Positions 63,200 to 64,000 of a stretch of DNA of 64,000 bases are shown here, in pieces. The notes under the pieces were generated by a model. It ran no database searches, had not been told where the DNA came from, and was given only the letters and a program-made list of their open reading frames with translations. Origin of the DNA: Struthio camelus (taxonomy: Eukaryota; Chordata; Aves; Struthioniformes; Struthionidae); NCBI RefSeq assembly GCF_040807025.1, contig NC_090954.1, forward strand, positions 13,471,501 through 13,535,500, given 5' to 3'. The translations under genes were made by a program, and so were the position numbers. The stretch's first letter is position 1. The number at the start of each line of letters is the position of its first letter.

Positions 63200-64000
63200 T
63201 TAAAACCCCACCGTAGATTTGAAGCGAGGCTGGTGCCTGTTTGAGTCCGGCTGCCCTGGAGACGAAGGGCAGAGCAGGGAGGGAGCAGCCCGGGGTCTGG
63301 GACTGACCATGCCTGGCTCGCAGACCGGGAGCGAGATCGGCGCGTCCCCGCGCCTCTCCCAAGCCGCAGAGCCTGCGGGGCTGCGACCGGCTGCGCCCCG
63401 GCTCCGCGTTTCAGCACGGCGCCGGGCGGCTGCGACGGACCTGCTCTCCCCGACTCCGCCAAGGTGTATATTTAAAAAGCTGCAGCTGCTCTGGGGCCGC
63501 AGCCGAGGCCAGGACGGTCGGTGTGCGCGAACGGGTGGGCGGTAAGACACAGCCCGCTCCCACCTCCAGGCACACGCTTCGCTGCCAGTTAACAGTTAGC
63601 GCGCTCTCATATGGCTCCCGCTACAAGGCCTCGTGCTGCCCAGCACCCCATCACCGTGCGGAGAGGCCACCTCAGGCCGCAGCCTCTGCCGCGGGGCTGC
63701 TCCTCCCTGCCGCGCAGGGCCGCCACCTTCCTCGAGGCCCAGCAACACCCTCTCCGCGCCGCCATCTTGGGGAGGGCGCTCTGCGGGAGGGCCCGCCATC
63801 TTGGGGAGGGCGCTCTGCAGGGGGCGCCATCTTGGGGAGGGCGCTCCGCGGGAGGCGGGCCGCGCCACCTTGGAAAGGGCGCTCTGTCGGGGGCGGCGCC
63901 GGCACCATCTTGGGAGGGGCGCTCCGCGGGAGGCGGGCACCGCCATCTTGGGGAGGGCCGCCCCGAGTTTTCTTTGTGAGCGTTTTTCGCCTTTGAATCG
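63200..64000. promoter_or_regulatory. CpG island at right edge, candidate promoter of the next gene
   Basis: CpG-dense to the end of the window. It contains a TATA-like TATATTTAAAAA at 63467-63478, a plus-strand donor-like GGGCG/GTAAGA at 63541, and the CCATCTTGG array. Known vertebrate order would place RPS14 beyond NDST1 on this side in divergent orientation, but no RPS14 coding sequence lies in the window. Confidence 0.5.
63762..63951. repeat. Six-copy tandem array carrying YY1-type CCATCTTGG motifs
   Basis: Core motifs at 63762-63770, 63796-63804, 63827-63835, 63865-63873 (CCACCTTGG variant), 63905-63913 and 63943-63951, spaced 34, 31, 38, 40 and 38 bp. Each is followed by a GGGAGGGCGCTC-like segment. 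The minus-strand form AAGATGGCGGC of copies 1 and 2 is the textbook YY1 site; copies 3 and 6 keep AAGATGGCG. Confidence 0.9.

Noticed and set aside
63611-63979. Plus-strand frame starting Met-Ala-Pro as a possible RPS14 start
   Set aside because: Only the first three residues agree; the rest runs through the tandem array and is unlike RPS14.

Overview
This window is vertebrate nuclear DNA, most likely from a bird, with a crocodilian as the less likely alternative. The evidence is split, intron-rich coding sequence, very GC-rich CpG islands up to about 2 kb, one degraded CR1-type LINE tail near 23.0 kb, and few recognisable mobile elements over 64 kb. There are no operons, ribosome binding sites or CRISPR arrays, and almost all long open frames are chance frames in CpG islands.

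The only protein gene I can support is NDST1 (heparan sulfate N-deacetylase/N-sulfotransferase 1) on the minus strand. Fourteen coding exons run from the ATG at 30876 down to the stop at 17700. Every junction has GT/AG signals, the phases fit, and the joined frame is 877 codons without interruption. The protein has a short cytosolic tail, one membrane anchor, a deacetylase region and a C-terminal PAPS-dependent sulfotransferase domain with its nucleotide-binding residues intact. The 3' UTR lies at lower coordinates, with poly(A) signals at 16718-16723 and 15298-15303. The 5' UTR reaches a likely splice acceptor at 30953. Upstream noncoding exon(s) should lie further right: good candidate donors sit in CpG islands at about 34.1 kb and 56.0 kb.

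Layout: 1-15.3 kb has no gene I can prove but holds six CpG islands and a striking AT-rich block (9.17-9.76 kb); by known vertebrate gene order this should be the 5' side of SYNPO, but no SYNPO coding sequence is present. 15.3-31 kb is the body of NDST1, with an extra CpG island in the intron after the anchor exon. 31-56 kb is probably the long first intron, mostly unique sequence with a few simple repeats and one palindromic repeat. 55.2-57.5 kb is the strongest CpG island and a plausible NDST1 promoter. 57.5-63.1 kb is AT-richer flank with remnants of old interspersed repeats. 63.2-64.0 kb is another CpG island with a six-copy array of YY1-type CCATCTTGG motifs, probably the promoter of the next gene (RPS14 by expected synteny, unproven).

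I found no sign of a new coding system. The most interesting signals are regulatory: a three-codon uORF whose stop overlaps the NDST1 start, several alternative promoter candidates, and the YY1-like array.
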